The notes beneath the pieces are model-generated. The model worked only from the letters and a program-made list of their open reading frames with translations, ran no database searches and was not told where the DNA came from. Below are positions 1 to 13,700 of a DNA stretch of 64,000 nt, in pieces. The stretch is from Phoebastria nigripes (lineage: Eukaryota > Chordata > Aves > Procellariiformes > Diomedeidae). Where the stretch lies: NCBI GenBank assembly GCA_035582835.1, contig JAYKAV010003103.1:319473-383472 (forward strand). Direction: 5' to 3'. A program made the position numbers and the translations under genes. Each line of letters opens with the position of its first letter. Positions within the stretch are counted from its first letter, which is position 1.

Positions 1-725
1 TTATGCATCCTTTACCTATCTTGTATGATGCACCTCTAGAGACCCTTACCAGCACCTAGAAGCAGCAGACTTTATTAGATTAGGTGCTACAAACAAACTA
101 AAAAAAAATAATTAAACAAAAAATTAAAAAGTAAAAAAACCCTCCTGACTTTATGAACAAACAGAAAACATGCAGAAACAGCTGCAGAAAGGCTGTAATA
201 CTGCTAATAGATTTTGGCAGACCTCTTGTGCAATGCTTTGGAAGTTAAGCCTTTTAACTAAGTTAAGCCAAAAATAAGTGTCAAGGGAAGAAAAATTTAA
301 GGAAATGGGCGAGAGATGGTAAAGGAACAAACTTTTCACTTTGCACAGATGTAACTGGCCACTGAACAGGACCAAACTGGTTTAATTAACTTTGGACTAC
401 AAATTAGACAAAAAGTTACATCAAATCTGCTGAAAAACAGGGATTTGCATCTATTTATCATGGGNTTTTTTTGTTTGTTTTGTATGTTTGGTTTTTTAAA
501 AATAATAAAAGCTGGACTTTGATGACGAGCAGTATTTCTCCGTCAGGTGCAACAAGACAGAGCTTCACTTTCTTGCAGTTTACTCTCTGAAATCAGCAAA
601 ATTTAACCCTAAAAGGTTGCTACATACTAGTATATCTGATTATCTTAAAATTTATAGTAATTTTGTTATCAAGACTTGTTTATTTTATAAAATATATTTA
701 TAGCAATTTTAATAGTGTTGCCTGC
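1..725. other. Unannotated AT-rich sequence
   Basis: No gene or recognisable repeat is seen. There are short A-rich and T-rich runs (around 100-140 and 465-510) and one ambiguous base. A 74-codon open frame on the minus strand (151-375) has no recognisable domain and is best taken as chance. Confidence 0.6.
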
Positions 726-1220
726 AGGTCAAGAGAGGTGATTCCTCTCTACTCAGCACTGGTGAGACACATCTAGAGTGCTGGGTTCCCCCGTATAAGA
801 GAGCAGATACTGGAACAAGTTCAGTGAAGGGTCACAAAGATGGTTAAGAGAAGCTGAGAGAGTTGGAACTGTTCAGCCTGGAGAAGAGAAGGCTCAAGGG
901 GATCTTATCAATATGTATAAAAACCTAGTGGTGGAATGAAGGCAAGGGAGTCAGACTTTCCTCAGTGGTAGCCAGTGACAGGAAAGAGGACATGGACACA
1001 AATTAAAAAACATGGAATTCCACCTGAACAGAAGAAAACACATTTTTACTGTGAGGGTGGTCCACCCTGGAGCAGGTTGCCCAGAGAGGTTGTGGAGTCT
1101 CCATCCTTGGAGATACTGAAAACCCAATTGGACACAGTCCTGAACAATCTGACCCTGTTTGAGCAAGTAGGTTGGACTAGATGATTCCTTCCAACCTTAA
1201 CCATTCTGTGATTCTGTGAT
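726..1220 (+). mobile_element. CR1 LINE copy A, 5'-truncated 3' fragment
   Basis: This is a 5'-truncated CR1 retrotransposon in plus orientation. The text matches the end of CR1 ORF2 and its 3' tail: 'ctactcagcactggtgaga' near 749, 'cagcctggagaagagaagg' near 874, and a translated stretch at about 1070-1130 reading [17 protein letters not shown], the usual CR1 ORF2 C-terminus. It ends in two copies of the octamer ATTCTGTG (1203-1218), the hallmark CR1 3' terminus. The reading frame is broken, so the copy is dead. The octamer type groups it with copy H at the window end rather than with the ATTCTATG copies. The 5' limit is approximate. Confidence 0.93.
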
Positions 1221-1356
1221 TTCTGTCAAGTTTTAAAAATTATACCACTAATGAATTTTTATTTCAATATTTCAATAACTGATTTTGAATCTTTTAGTAA
1301 AATCTTTAAACAACATTTGCATCAACAGTCTTTGAGAAGCAGCTATTTGGAATAAA

Positions 1357-1388
1357 GCCAGCCAGCCAGCTAGCTTGCCTGCCTGCCT
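1357..1388. repeat. GCCA/GCCT tetranucleotide tract
   Basis: Three to four GCCA units (1357-1369) are followed after a short spacer by three GCCT units (1376-1387). Seen directly; imperfect microsatellite. Confidence 0.85.
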
Positions 1389-1889
1389 TCCTCCCATGCT
1401 TTGAAGGGGAGAGAGGAGACATATCATGATGTGGAAAATCTCTCCCTAAATAAATGCTTAAATTTCAGATGTTATCACAAAATTGTTATGTTGCAATTTA
1501 CCATATTACTTGCCTTCATCCATATTCACTGTAGATTAACTGACTGGATCACATCCTTAGCATGCCGAAGACAATGGGAATTCATTAAAACTTAATGAAT
1601 AGCTGTGAAAGTGAAAGAAGTGGGGACCAGAGATTAGATGAGTCATCAACCTACCAATTCTATCAGTATCTTTTGTAGTGGAAATACACATTAATGAACA
1701 AAATTACAGAAAATGGGACAGTCTTTGCAGAATTTATTCAGATAGCCAATATATGTAACACAGAGAGAAGAAATTACTCAAATAGTAGGTTATTCAGTAT
1801 CTCTATAGCAGACTAGAAAACTATGACCATGGCATGTGATTAATATATTACAATATTGAACATTTATAAACATGTTTTTGTTAAGGCAC

Positions 1890-1908
1890 TTTTTTTTTTT
1901 TTTTTTTT
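1890..1908. repeat. Poly(T) run, T19
   Basis: Nineteen consecutive T bases, seen directly. No retrotransposon tail is recognised next to it. Confidence 0.95.
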
Positions 1909-3764
1909 GACTGGGGAGGAGATTAGGGTGGAGAAAGGAAGGTACAGGCTCCTGAAAAAAAAATGGCACAAAAGATTATAAAATATGCAAATCATGTAAT
2001 CAGTGCTATTTGAGGATACCTACCAGGCAGTTTTGTGCTTGATCACTGCAGACTTAATCCAGGACTGTAAAACAAACCTGTTGTGCTGAACATACCACAG
2101 AAGTCAAACATGTTTCCACAATCAGGAAAAGGGAATGCTTTCCCTGGCTAACAGGAGAACACCCAGACAAACAAAATGAGCATCCTGATATCACTGTGTC
2201 AGTGTCTGCTCTAAGCCTGAAAGCATCAGAATCTATCCACTACTCCCTATGTGGGTTTAGTGCTTTATTAAAATGTTATATTAGTTGTAAGGACTCAGAA
2301 TTAGCAAATGTCAGAGTTAATGGAATTATTCTTTGTGCTTTTTGTAGCAGGGAGTGTTTGGATTTGCAGTTACCAGGAGCAGGTGATCCATGATCAGTCA
2401 CTGCAGAAATATGGAATGATTGCTCTTGTATCCTTTTAAAAATTTCCCTGGAAAATGTAGATTCTTTAAGAGTTTAGGGGACAGAATACAACCTTTTCTT
2501 GCAGATCTTTTGAACAATTAGGTACTATTGCATACTGAAAAACATATAAGTTAGAAAACTTCTCCCATAAGCCCTCTCAGGACACATTATCTCTGGTCAG
2601 TCCTGGTGAACGAAGAGGAGAAATAATACTGATGGCTGTAACACTATTCATTTCTGAGGGAACTGAATTATCTTTCTGCTAAAATGAGACAGACCATGTC
2701 AGCCAGTTCTACGCACTTCCAAGTTTTAAGCAGTCCACTTTCAAGTTTTCAGCATTCAGATAAAAAGAAGCATGGCACCTCGTCTCCCCTCCTCTTCCCT
2801 CCCCGCCCACTTTGATGAGCAGTGGAAGTAGAACATCCTCAGCATCATCAGGATGTATAAAAAGGTCTCTGAGCAGAGCTCTGCATGATTCAAAATTCTA
2901 GTTTTAGTCAATATTGAATAAGAAAATTATCCAAACCTCCTTCTATGTGAATGACTCCACTTCTCCTCAAAATGTTCCTGAGATGGCTAGTTCAGTGAAC
3001 AAAACCACTTTATTAGTGTTAATGGGCCCAGCTCTATCATAGAGTAATTCCTTATTCTGTAGGTATTTTTTCAGTAAGCTGCTGTTCATTATGTTAATAA
3101 ACAAAGGAAAATAAAAATAAAACCAAAATCCTAGAACTAATGACATATAATTAATATACAAAGAAGTAAAGGTAGTAAGTTGTCACTTCTTTCTTTTGCT
3201 CTCAATATATACCAAAGATTTGGGATTCCACAATGGTAACAGGCAGGTTGAGTCAGAGGACCCAGAGCCATTTGTTTTTAAAACAGTGTTACGAAAATAT
3301 TGTATCTTCAAATGGAGATAACTATGAAAAACATAAAGAAGTTATGAGTAAGGACCTCTTAACTACCCTTACTCTTACAGTGCAGATAGAGTTCATTTCA
3401 CCTATAAAATAGGTTACTGTAGCTGAGTCAATCACCCCAACCTCCTCTCACAGGCAAGCGAAAAAATTAGTTACTTATAGGGAAGGATAACCATGATATA
3501 TTTTAGAGGTCTTCTTTAGAATGAATCACATCTTAGAAGTGCTTATTTCTTTGCACTAGCTATGAAGAAAGACTGACTGACAGATCTGATAGAGACTTTT
3601 ACATTTAGATAGATAGAGAAATCTTACTCTACATGACTTCTGCTGATGCTTGTCCAAACAAAGCATTCCTTCATTCCCCGTTGCTCCTACAGTAGCCTGG
3701 AGTCTTGAACAGTTGCAGTTTTGATCAGCAATTGAAAGTCTACATTTTCCTGTACATACTTTCA

Positions 3765-3810
3765 CATATGTGGCATGTGTGTGTGCATATGTGGGCATGT
3801 ATGTGTATAA
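3765..3810. repeat. TG/CATG-rich simple repeat
   Basis: Imperfect alternating purine-pyrimidine tract with recurring GTGTGT, CATATG and CATGTATG. Such tracts can adopt Z-DNA, but this one is short. Confidence 0.7.
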
Positions 3811-4234
3811 GATTGATTGTCAATAATAATATATCTTTACCTCATTCTATAGAAAAAAGGAAGAAGAAATTACGATTAGTCATTCCAGCTAGTCCAAATT
3901 TGTCCAAGAGCTAGACAAAGGTTAGGGTTGTCATTTGAGGCTTAAATCCCTGTTCTTCATGATTCAGGGAACTTCCTATCCCAGAAACATGTAATATGAA
4001 TGTTTCCATCCTGCTAAGTGAAAGAGGGCCAAGAGCAAGCACACTGTTGAACTGATAGCTCACTATCTGCCTCCTTTTGCAATTACTCCAGCCAGTTCAC
4101 TCTGAGACAAGTCTACTATAGAGAAAGTTAATCATCAACTAATCACAGCTTCATCAGTGCCATTTCACCTTGGGGCCAGCAATCAGTCCCTGGTCCCTTG
4201 TTATTATTAAAGTAACCATAGACAAGGGTACTAA

Positions 4235-4305
4235 TGCATGCTTTTTGTGTTTGTGTGTGTTTGGTTTTGGTTTTGGTTTTTTTTTGTTGTTGTTGGTTTT
4301 TTCTT
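4235..4305. repeat. T/G-rich simple repeat (GGTTTT)n
   Basis: GTGT repeats followed by three GGTTTT units, a T run and three GTT units. Low-complexity tract. Confidence 0.8.
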
Positions 4306-7300
4306 GGTAAATTAATATGTCTTCAGAAAAAAACAAGTTTTGGTCACAGAATATCAATCTGTTATAGTCAGGAATCCCAAGTTAGCAGTGGTCCTGTGCA
4401 GTACAGAATTTAAGCCACTCTGGATGCAGATATCACATTTGAGGAGATAAATAAGCAATGCCCAAGGAGGTAAGCCTTTCCCCTCGATTATTTTTAGAAT
4501 TCATACTTGCTTCTTCAAGCTAGTGCTATTAGGGAAAACAGACTTCTTACTGGAAGCAGTAAAAGTCCAGAGAGCTGCAGAAGAGACTGAATGATAGACA
4601 GAGATGATAAACTACTAGAAAAATGGAGGGGAAAAAGCTTTACAAGTCATAAATATAAAGAACACTTCAAAAATAAATGAGCAGAACAAAGAAGAAGTAA
4701 ATAAAATAAAAAGCTCGGTTCTGAGTAAGTTCAAAGAAAATGAACACACTTAATCCAGAAAGTTTACAAACAAGACTCATGTGAATGCAGCAGCTCCTCT
4801 GATGTTTTAATGGAACTGTGTCCTCTTTACTTACTTGAGAAAATTAATGACTAGCAAGTNTGAGAATGTGTACAAACTGGATTACCATAAACACAGTATA
4901 GGATCATAAGACCTTTGCCACACAAAAGGTGAAGAAATTAGTAAAACTGGAATATCAACTATCAAATTGTTACAATAACTACATGTATTTTGTTGGGTGA
5001 TTTTTTCAGCGTGTTTGGTACTTATAACCCCGTAGCTTTCGTTGTGTGCTTTTTTTAAGATGGACCAACAGTAATGCATAAACAAAAGTATAATTCAGGA
5101 GTCAGGTATATTATCTCATATAACTGCATTGTCAGTTCTCTTCTATATTGTATTAACATGATTATATTAGTGTTAAGCATTTGATTTCTGAGGTAATTAA
5201 GAAAACTTTTAAAACATTTTCTACTCTCAGCCATTTCAGAAGAGCAATAAAACTATCCCATCAATTCAGTCTTCAGGAAAAATTAGTCCTCTGTGGGAGA
5301 ACATCTCTCATGACNGCAATCACAGCATCTACTATAGCAAGACGTATTTGCTTACTTATGCTTCACAGTGCAACTTTGTGTTTGAGATTTATGGGAAGAA
5401 TAAAAATGAAATACAGCATGATTGTGGGCAGTATGCAGATCTGCACGCATTATCTAAATTAGTAGATCTAAAATATTCCTGTTCATTTTGTATGCCCTTC
5501 CTGTTATTTACAGGATCTAGCTTGGGAAGATAAGCTAGTCTAGCAACTTCATCTTAGAGAACTTTAAAGTATTTCAAGAACTTTAAGAAATTGTATGCAT
5601 TCAGTGCCTGAGAATTTGTTTCCTCATTCTCAGAATTTCCGAAAGAGTGAAAATAAGTGAAGCATATATGGCATAAAATAGAAGTAAATTAAGACAGAAT
5701 GTGTCTCTCGCTACAGAAAAAANCTGTAGCTCACCAAAATACTAGGCTGCAAGCAAGAAGTTTATTCTAGAATTCATTTCAGGCACATTTTGTACTTTCC
5801 AGCTTAGAGGTTCAACACTGTGAACAAAAGATAGAGAGGCTTTTGAAGTCAATTAGGCTTTCAGCTTTCCTGATACACTGTCTCAATGCTAGTCCAAAAC
5901 AGCATGTTTATGTTCTTTGCATAACTGAAGAACTGGGGAGCAAAGTGACCCTATTCACCAACCCATTTTCCTGAGTGACTTTTGTTTGAAGGGGCTGTAC
6001 GTGATAAAGTCTGCACTCAGTCATTTTGACACCATCAATCTAACAACATCATAGCATTCAGCATACTGTAGCACATTTAAAATGTGTTACACTAAAAAAG
6101 GATATCATCAGCTTCTGAGGTGTTTTCAGAAAACATTACTTTGTAAAAATGGTACTGGGTTACTGCTCATATCCTACTCATTTGTATTCAGGAATATTAA
6201 TCGTTTCTAATAACAAACAAATAAGAGATTACACAGCTAGTGACTTGTTAAACTTTGGCTTCCCTTGATCACTCGTTTTCATGCACCACCAAAAGAACTT
6301 TTTAGTATGCTAAAATCTCTTATACAAGTAATTCAGAAATTACAGAAAACTATAAATTTCATGTTAATATAATTTACTGAATATACAACCTGAAGGAAAA
6401 CAAAGGGCTTTCAGGTATAATTTTGTCTCTTTTAATCTCTCTGATATGTACTTGGGTATTTTCCATCTCAGATGTTCTCAGTTTGGATTGAGTTTTTTTG
6501 TGGTTAGAAAAAAAATTGCCTTACCAGCATAACACAAATATTCTTTAAAAAGGTTACATGATACAGAAATCATTAAATGATGATAAAATTTGAGCTTCAT
6601 GAATGTTGTGCAGTTTCAGTAATTTTGGTAGCTATTTTGGTGGTAGTAAGTCATATTTTTACACACTAAAATAAATGAATGCTTTCCTAAACATCTGAAA
6701 AATGTCAAAACCATTTGTGTTTTCTATGACTCCATTCAGTGGTAAAGGCTTTCTTCAGTTTCTTTCATTCTTAAACTTGCAAATGGTAAAAAAAAGAGAT
6801 TTTTTGCAGCTTAATAAACAAGCAATTATTTAAAATAATTGTCTTTCACACATGTAAAGGGTGTGTGTGCCCAGGTATTGTAAGTGTTTTGTGAATCAAA
6901 CTTGAACTTAAAAAGTGCTATTAGCTGATGGACAAAATTTGACAGCTCAAAGCTGCCACTGAAATTGTTCAGAAATTCCAGCCCTAATTCATATCATGAA
7001 GAAAAAATAAAAATAGGTGTTATGATGTTATGGTTATCTTTATTTTTTATATGGCAAGGTATTCTGTGATATACATTGAACCAGAAGCATGATAAAAGGT
7101 TTTAGTAAAGAAATAATTTTTCTAAGCAATATATTTTCAGAATTTTTTTTCTTTTTTCTTCTAGTACATATTTAAAAAAAATAAAAAAACAACAAAGAAG
7201 AAATTATTATTGTTTCTACAAATGATTTGCTAAAAGTGATTTTATGAAGAGTAGGCTATTTGACTCCAGAAAACTATAAAAGCTCTAAATAATGTGGTCA

Positions 7301-7408
7301 ATTGTTACCTGAAGGGAAAATAGAAAAGAGGTTTTGGAGATAATTTAAGATTTTAAAGCAGCAAAGAGGCCTGGATGAGTCAGATAGATAGTAAAGTATA
7401 GGCAATTT

Positions 7409-10184
7409 AGAATCATAGAATCATAGAATAGTTTGGGTTGGAAGGGACCTTTAAAGGTCATCTAGTCAAACTCCCCTGCCATGGGCAGGGACATCTTCAA
7501 CTAGATCAGGTTGCTCAGAGCCTTGTCCAACCTGACCTTGAATGTTGCCAGGGATGGGGCATCTACCACCTCCCTGGGAAACCTGTTCCAGGGTTTCACC
7601 ACCCTCAGCATCAAAAATTTCTTCCTTAAAGCTAGTCGAAATCTACCCTCTCTTAGTTTCAAGCCATTCCCCCTTGTACTGTTGCAACAGGCCCTGCTCA
7701 AATGTTTGTCCCCATCTTTTTTATAAGCCCCCTTNAAGTACTGATAGGCTGCAGTAAGGTCTCCCCAAAGCCTTCTCTTCTCTAGGCTGAACAATCCCAT
7801 CTCTCTCAGCCTTGCTTCATAGGAGAGGCGTTCCATCGCCCTGATCATTTTTGTGGCCCTCCTCTGGACCTGCTCCAACACGTCCATGTCTTTCTTGTGC
7901 TGAGGGTTCCAGAGCTGGATGCAGTAGTCCAGGTGGGGTCTCACCAGAGCAGAGCAGAGGGGCAGAATCACCTCCCTTGACCTGCTGGCCATGCTTCTTT
8001 GGATGCAGCCCAGGAGACGGTTGGCCTTCTGGGCTGCGAGCGCACATTGCTGGCTCATGTCCAGCTTTCCATCCACCAGTACCCCCAAGGCCTTCTCCAA
8101 AGGGCTGCTCTCAATCCCTTCATCCCCCAGCCTGTATTGATCCCGGGGGTTGCCCCGACCCAGGTGCAGGACCTTGCACTTGGCCTTGTTGAACCTCATG
8201 AGGTTCACACAGGCCCACTTCTTGAGCTTGTCCAGGTCCCTCTGGATGGCATCCCCTCCCTCAGGCGTGTCAACCGCACNACTCAGCTTGGTGTCATCTG
8301 CAAACTTGCTGAGGGTGCACTTGATCCCACNGTCTATGTCATTGATGAAGATAGTAGACAGTACTGGTCCCAGTACGGACCCCTGAGGGACACCACTCGT
8401 CACCGACCTCCATCTGGACATTGAACCCTTGACCACTACCCTCTGGATGCGACCATCCAACCAATTCCTCACCCACCGGACAGTCCACCTGTCAAATCCC
8501 TCTCTCTCCAGTTTAGAGGGAAGGATGTTGGTGGGGGACCGTGTCAAAGGCCTTACAGAGGTCCAGATAGACGACATCTGTAGCTCTTCCCATGTCCACT
8601 GATGTAGTCACTCCATCCTAGAAGGCCACTAGGTTAGTCAGGCAGGACTTGCCCTTGGTGAAGCCATGCTGGCTGTCTCGAATCACCTCCCTGTCCTCCA
8701 TGTGCCTTAGCATAGCTTCCAGGAGGATCTGTTCCATGATCTTCCCNGGCACAGAGGTGAGACTGACTGGCCTGNAGTTCCCCAGGTCTTCCTTTTTCCC
8801 CTTTTTAAAAATGGGGGTTATGTTTCCCCTTTTCCAGTCAGTGGGAACTTCACCCAACTGCCACCACTTCTCAAATACGACGGATAGTGGCTTAGCAACT
8901 TCATCCATCAGTTCCCTCAGGACCCACAGATGGATCTTATTGGTTCCCATGTACTTGTGCACCTTCAGGCTCCTTAGATGGTCTCGAACCTGATCTTCTC
9001 CTACAGTGGGCAGCTTTTCATTCTCCCAGTCCCTGCCTTTGCCTTCTGCGACTTGGGCGGTGAGGCTCGAGCACTTGCTGGTGAAGACTGAGCCAAAAAA
9101 GTCATTGAGTACCTCCGCCTCCTCCGTATCCTGGGTAACCCGGTCTCCCGTTTCATTCCGGAGAGGGCCTACATTTTCCCTCGTCTTCCTTTTTTCCCCG
9201 ACGTGCCTGTAGAAGCTTTTTTTGTTGTCCCTGGCCAGTTTTAATTCTATCAGGGCTTTAGCTTTCCTAACCTGATCCCTGGCTGCTCGGACAATTTCTC
9301 TGTATTCCTCCCAGGCTACTTGTCCTTGCTTCCACCCTCTGTAGGCTTCCTTCTTGTGTTTGAGTGTGTCCAGGAGCTCCTTGTTCATCCANNCAGGCCT
9401 CCTGGCGTTTTTGCCNNANTTCCTCTTTGTTGGGATGCATTACTCCTGAGCTTGGAGGAGGTGATCCTTGAATATTACCCAGCTTTCTTGGGCCCCTCTT
9501 CCCTCCAGGGCTTTGTCCCATGGCACTCTACCAAGCAGATCCCTGAGGAGGCCAAAGTCTGCTCTCCTGAAGTCCAGGGTAGTGAGCTTGCTGTGCGCCC
9601 TCCTCGGTGCCCTAAGGATCTTGAACTCCGCCATTTCATGGTCACTGCAGCCCAGGCTGCCCTTGAGCTTCACATTCCCCACCAGCCCCTCCTTGTTGGT
9701 GAGAACAAGGTCCAGCATAGCACCTCTCCTTGTTGGCTGCTCTACCACTTGGAGAAGGAAGTTATCCTTGACGCATTCCAGGAACCTCCTGGATTGCTCA
9801 TGCCCTGCTGTGTTGTCCCTCCAACAGATATAGGGAAGGTTGAAGTCCCCCATGAGGACCAGGGCTGGTGACCGTGAGGCTGCTCCTATCTGTCTATAGA
9901 GGGCCTCATCCGCTCGGTCTTCCTGGTCGGATGGCCTGTAGCAGACCCCCACCGTAATGTCACCTGTCCCTGCCTTCCCTTTAATCCTGACCCATAAGCT
10001 CTCGGTCATCTCCTCATCCGTCCCCAGGAGGAGCTCCATGCACTCCATCTGGTCATTGACATAGAGGGCGACACCCCCTCCTCGTCTCCCCTGCCTGTCC
10101 TTCCTAAAGAGCCTGTACCCCTCCATCCCAACACTCCAATCATAGGAGCCCTCCCACCACGTCTCCGTGATACCAATAAGCAAC
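7409..10184 (-). mobile_element. CR1 LINE copy B, near-complete ORF2, 5'-truncated
   Basis: This is the longest CR1 copy in the window, about 2.78 kb in minus orientation. Its 3' end (left) shows two AGAATCAT octamers (7409-7424), the complement of ATTCTATG, then the CR1 tail 'gtttgggttggaagggacc'. Going right, it carries a roughly 90-bp 3' UTR, the reverse-transcriptase region and then the endonuclease region. It stops abruptly near 10,184, before the endonuclease N-terminus, so it is 5'-truncated as most CR1 copies are. The 7-mer AATTTAG occurs on both sides (7404-7410 and 10,189-10,195), but on the right it does not abut the element, so it is weak evidence for a target duplication. The region is visibly richer in GC than its surroundings. 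Confidence 0.97.
7501..10183 (-). pseudogene. CR1 ORF2 remnant: AP endonuclease plus reverse transcriptase
   Basis: CR1 ORF2 encodes an enzyme that nicks target DNA and reverse-transcribes the element RNA at the nick. Read on the minus strand, 10,183-9,443 is the endonuclease, missing its first part. It shows ITETWW, GDFN (about residues 112-115 of the open stretch) and CSDHE (about 179-183), the APE-type catalytic motifs. The linker and RT follow in the same frame: [15 protein letters not shown] (motif A), PQGSVLGP (motif B) and FADD (motif C, 8,293-8,304), ending with the C-terminal stop near 7,501. Three lesions disable it: a TAA at 9,440-9,442, a TAG at 8,618-8,620, and one extra base in the G run near 8,531-8,537 that shifts the frame after motif A. 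Several N bases lie inside. The catalytic motifs still look intact, so the copy seems moderately young. Confidence 0.93.
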
Positions 10185-10683
10185 CAATAATTTAGAGGAA
10201 TGATAAAGGAGCTTTACCTAAAAAAAAAAAAAGAGCTGACACTTGTCATGGTCTTGGTACAGGACAGCCATTTTCTATGACTATGGAACTTACTGATGGT
10301 GGAAGTGTAACATTTTTGACAGAACTTTCAGTCAGAAAGGTTTCTCAGTTAGACTATGGAATTTCTGGTCAAACGGAGAGCAGGTACAGGATCCCAGCTC
10401 TACAAATAACTTTGTGTTCAATAGTGTTAGTTAAGGAGAGAATACCACGCCTGATTCATCTCCTTGGGCTGTCTGAGACAGATGAGAGATTTCAGTCTCA
10501 GTCTCTTATATTCCAGATGAATAACCTCATCAAAGGCTGTTTAATGAGCCCCTAGCATGTCGTTCTAAATTTACCATGTGGTAAAGTATGATACAGCAGG
10601 AATATTGACCCTGGGTTTTCCAGATTCCAGCATTTTATGTTTTTTTTCTGAGGTACACCTGCATTTCTGATTCTGGAAGTTTT

Positions 10684-10740
10684 ATGTGTTTTGTTTTGTT
10701 TGGTTGGGTTTTTTTTCGTTGGTTGGTTGGTTGTTTTTCC
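10684..10740. repeat. T/G-rich simple repeat with (GGTT)n
   Basis: Low-complexity tract including TTTGTTTTGTTTGG, T8 and three GGTT units. Confidence 0.8.
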
Positions 10741-13700
10741 CTTTCCTATGATGCTTTTTCAAATACATTTTTTCTGTATTCTTTCAGCAGGGAAGGGGAG
10801 GAAGTATGGGAGTTTTGGAGATGGACTTTATTTTCAAGTTCCTTGTCTTCTTTCTCATAAGAAATTGTTGCATCCCATGATCTGTACTTTAGCTAATTTA
10901 AGTCCAAAACAACAATGCAGTTAGATCTCTAGCTATACGGGGGTCCAAATTCTATTGGTATCACTCCCATCTTTCTTTCAAAAGACCANTTCATGAACTT
11001 AAGGGACAATGTCTACAGAAAAGGAAAATGCTTCAAGCCTGAGTGACAAAATTAACATTTTTGAATCTGTTGTTAGGCATTTCATTAAAGTAGAAGCAGT
11101 CTGATTTTGCAAAAATTAGATCGCATTAAACTCTGGGTAAAAGTGCTCAACAATTGTGGAAATCACCTAAATTTGGGTTTGAAAATTTAATCAGAAACAG
11201 TCACATTTGAATTATAGCAGTGAAGGGACTGACTGGGAATCATTTGAAACTGACTTCTCCATTTTCCCTCGAGAAAGATCTGACCTTTGCAGGAAAAAAT
11301 ACGCAGTCAGCATAATCTCTTTGTGTTTTCTATTAAATTTCTAATGTTATTATTCAAAGTTTATCTAGAAGCAGGCCAATTCCACATAACTGACCTTATC
11401 ACTCTTCTCATTCTCTTTCTCTTCCCCCATTTTTAGTACCCTTTCTGCCCTACTAGGTTTTGCTATGTTTCTCCTTCTTCAAGTGTCCCTAGTGCACTAC
11501 ATTTTTCCTTCACATGGTGTGTTCTAATCTTCTTTCTTATCTTTACTATTTCTTTCTCCATTCATGTGACTGACATGGCTCTCTGTCCTCTCTTCCATTC
11601 CCTGGTGTCCTATCAGCTTTTCTTCTGTACCAGCCTTTCCAATTTAGTTTTCATTTCCTCCTTGAGATAAATCCAGTAGTACTGAAGATTTCTCCTCTAA
11701 CACCATGTAAGTACTGCATTAAAACTCTATTACTGGTAATTGAGCTAATGTAAAAGTGCAGATTACTTATAATTTATGACAAAGTAACTCTGTGTCTTAG
11801 GCATTGTAATGAATCACCATTTTAATTTAAATGTATTGGACACTTACCAAACCTCCCAAAGTGATGTTGGGAATGCTTGAAAGAATATCCTAAAACCTCT
11901 GACAACTGAAATCTAAACAGTCCAAATCCAGACTCTTTCAGGATAGTGGAGTTTTCCTGGGACCTGATATTCAAGCTGTCTTCTTGACCATGAGGAGGGT
12001 CAGCCTGTCATCTGTATGTTATATTTGTTTCACCTCTTGAATTAGCTTCCATATCTTCTGGTTTTGCAGCAGCCAAATGAAATTTCAGTGCAGAATCATG
12101 TATTTTGAGTGGGATCAGACAGTAGTTATTTCACATATACATTGATATTTAGTTATTGCATTCACTCTTGCACAATTTAATCATCGGTGTGGGTCTGATT
12201 GTTTCCGTTAGATATATCAGAAGTAGATTTGGCCCAATATTTTAAATGTAAGACATTGTCACACTTTAATCATGTCAATTATGCTGTGCAATCCTGAGTG
12301 TCTAAATTCTGCTGAGTTTAGCAGGTTCATGAAACTGACAAAAACCAGACACTTAACCGTCTGAAATTGGAAGAAGGGGAAATTTGGAACTGATCAGCAA
12401 AAGAACCTTCGTGCCTTTCCATTGTGAGTGTTTTGTTTGCAGGAAGTGCACTGCTGGAGTGGTCAGCCACAAATCAGTATTTAACTGCACTGATCATTGT
12501 GCTGAGGCTAGCTTGCTGCTTTTTATCCCAAGCAAGACAGTGGATATTTTATGTCAGTGCTGGCTCAGTAATTCTGCTCATCTACATTTGAAAATACTCA
12601 GATGTGTTCTAAGATGTGCAGCTAATAAATCTAAGCATATGGACTGTGTAACCACATGGAAGTAAAATCAGTCCACCAATGTAGTTCTCCCCTTTCATGC
12701 CCTTTCTCTTCTGGATACAATTCTAAGACCTTGTTAAATGAAGCCAGGCTATAAATTATTAATACTAGAATTAATAGAGATCTGTTGCTAAGGGAATAAA
12801 AGAATATATAGATATATTTATTGTGTTGATCTGCACTTAGAAGTTTCTCCCCCTCCTCTACCTATTTTTAGTGTTTCTCTTTATCTTCGTACATGTCACC
12901 CACTCAGGGTTTTTGGGAGCGGGATGATGGGAGAGGTGTCTGAAGAAATTTTTTTCTGAAGGAGATGGGAACTTGAAAATGTATTTTTCTAAAAGTTTTA
13001 TGTTTTCATAACTATTACACTCAATAAGTATGCATTACATGCTATTAGCTTTAGCAAGGTATTTTAATCTAACAGTTCTGCACCATGTTCACATTAATAT
13101 GCAAATAGAACGAGAATACAAAATTAAATGGAAATGAAAGTTGGAAGTTAATTGACATTTTTGTCACAAAAGCTCAGAGAAACAGTACTTATGGTTTAAT
13201 GGCAAAAAGCTAATGTGTCATCCTAGGGAGGGCTACATCAATCTAGAACTAAGATGATTTTACTGAGGAAAAGTGCAAAGTGCTGTTTGTGTATGCACGT
13301 TGCCAGCTCCCCCTATGCAGGTGGTCCCACCACCGTAAACCTGGACTAAATTGCTGCCATCCATTAAACACAGTGGCTGCCTGGATAGCTGCCTAGCACA
13401 GTCTTACACAGGCCATCTATTCCTGTCAGAAATATGATATGTCACTGACAAAAGCTTAATTACTCCATTAATTAATAGGACAATTTTCAAAATGCCTTGC
13501 AATGCAGCTTGACACTCATTAGTGCCATTTATGAATAATTTCTCCCAGGGTATAATACTCTATAAAGTGTAATTTGAAAGGGAATACATGTTTAAAGCCT
13601 ACGTATCTGTGAAACCAAAATACATTCTTTGCTGAATTAGTCAGCTTTATGAAAAAGCACAGACTGCTGGATGCTTGGAAAGATATTTCTCTATATCAAA

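Larger units (their letters stand above)
1221..7408. other. AT-rich intergenic or intronic DNA
   Basis: About 6.2 kb with no recognisable gene, RNA or transposon. It contains short simple repeats listed separately, and frames of at most 93 codons without domain features. Single N bases at 4860, 5315 and 5723 are assembly ambiguities. Confidence 0.6.

Noticed and set aside
7817..8424. Plus-strand frames of 76-141 codons over CR1 copy B
   Set aside because: Antisense shadows of the CR1 ORF2, which is read on the minus strand with clear RT motifs.
7404..10195. AATTTAG on both sides of CR1 copy B as a target duplication
   Set aside because: The right copy lies several bases beyond the element end, and CR1 insertions usually lack clear duplications.
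12384..12665. Plus-strand frame with HCECFVCRKC, recalling one LIM zinc-finger half
   Set aside because: Only one half-motif is present, the rest does not follow LIM spacing, and there is no flanking exon or splice context. Chance is more likely.
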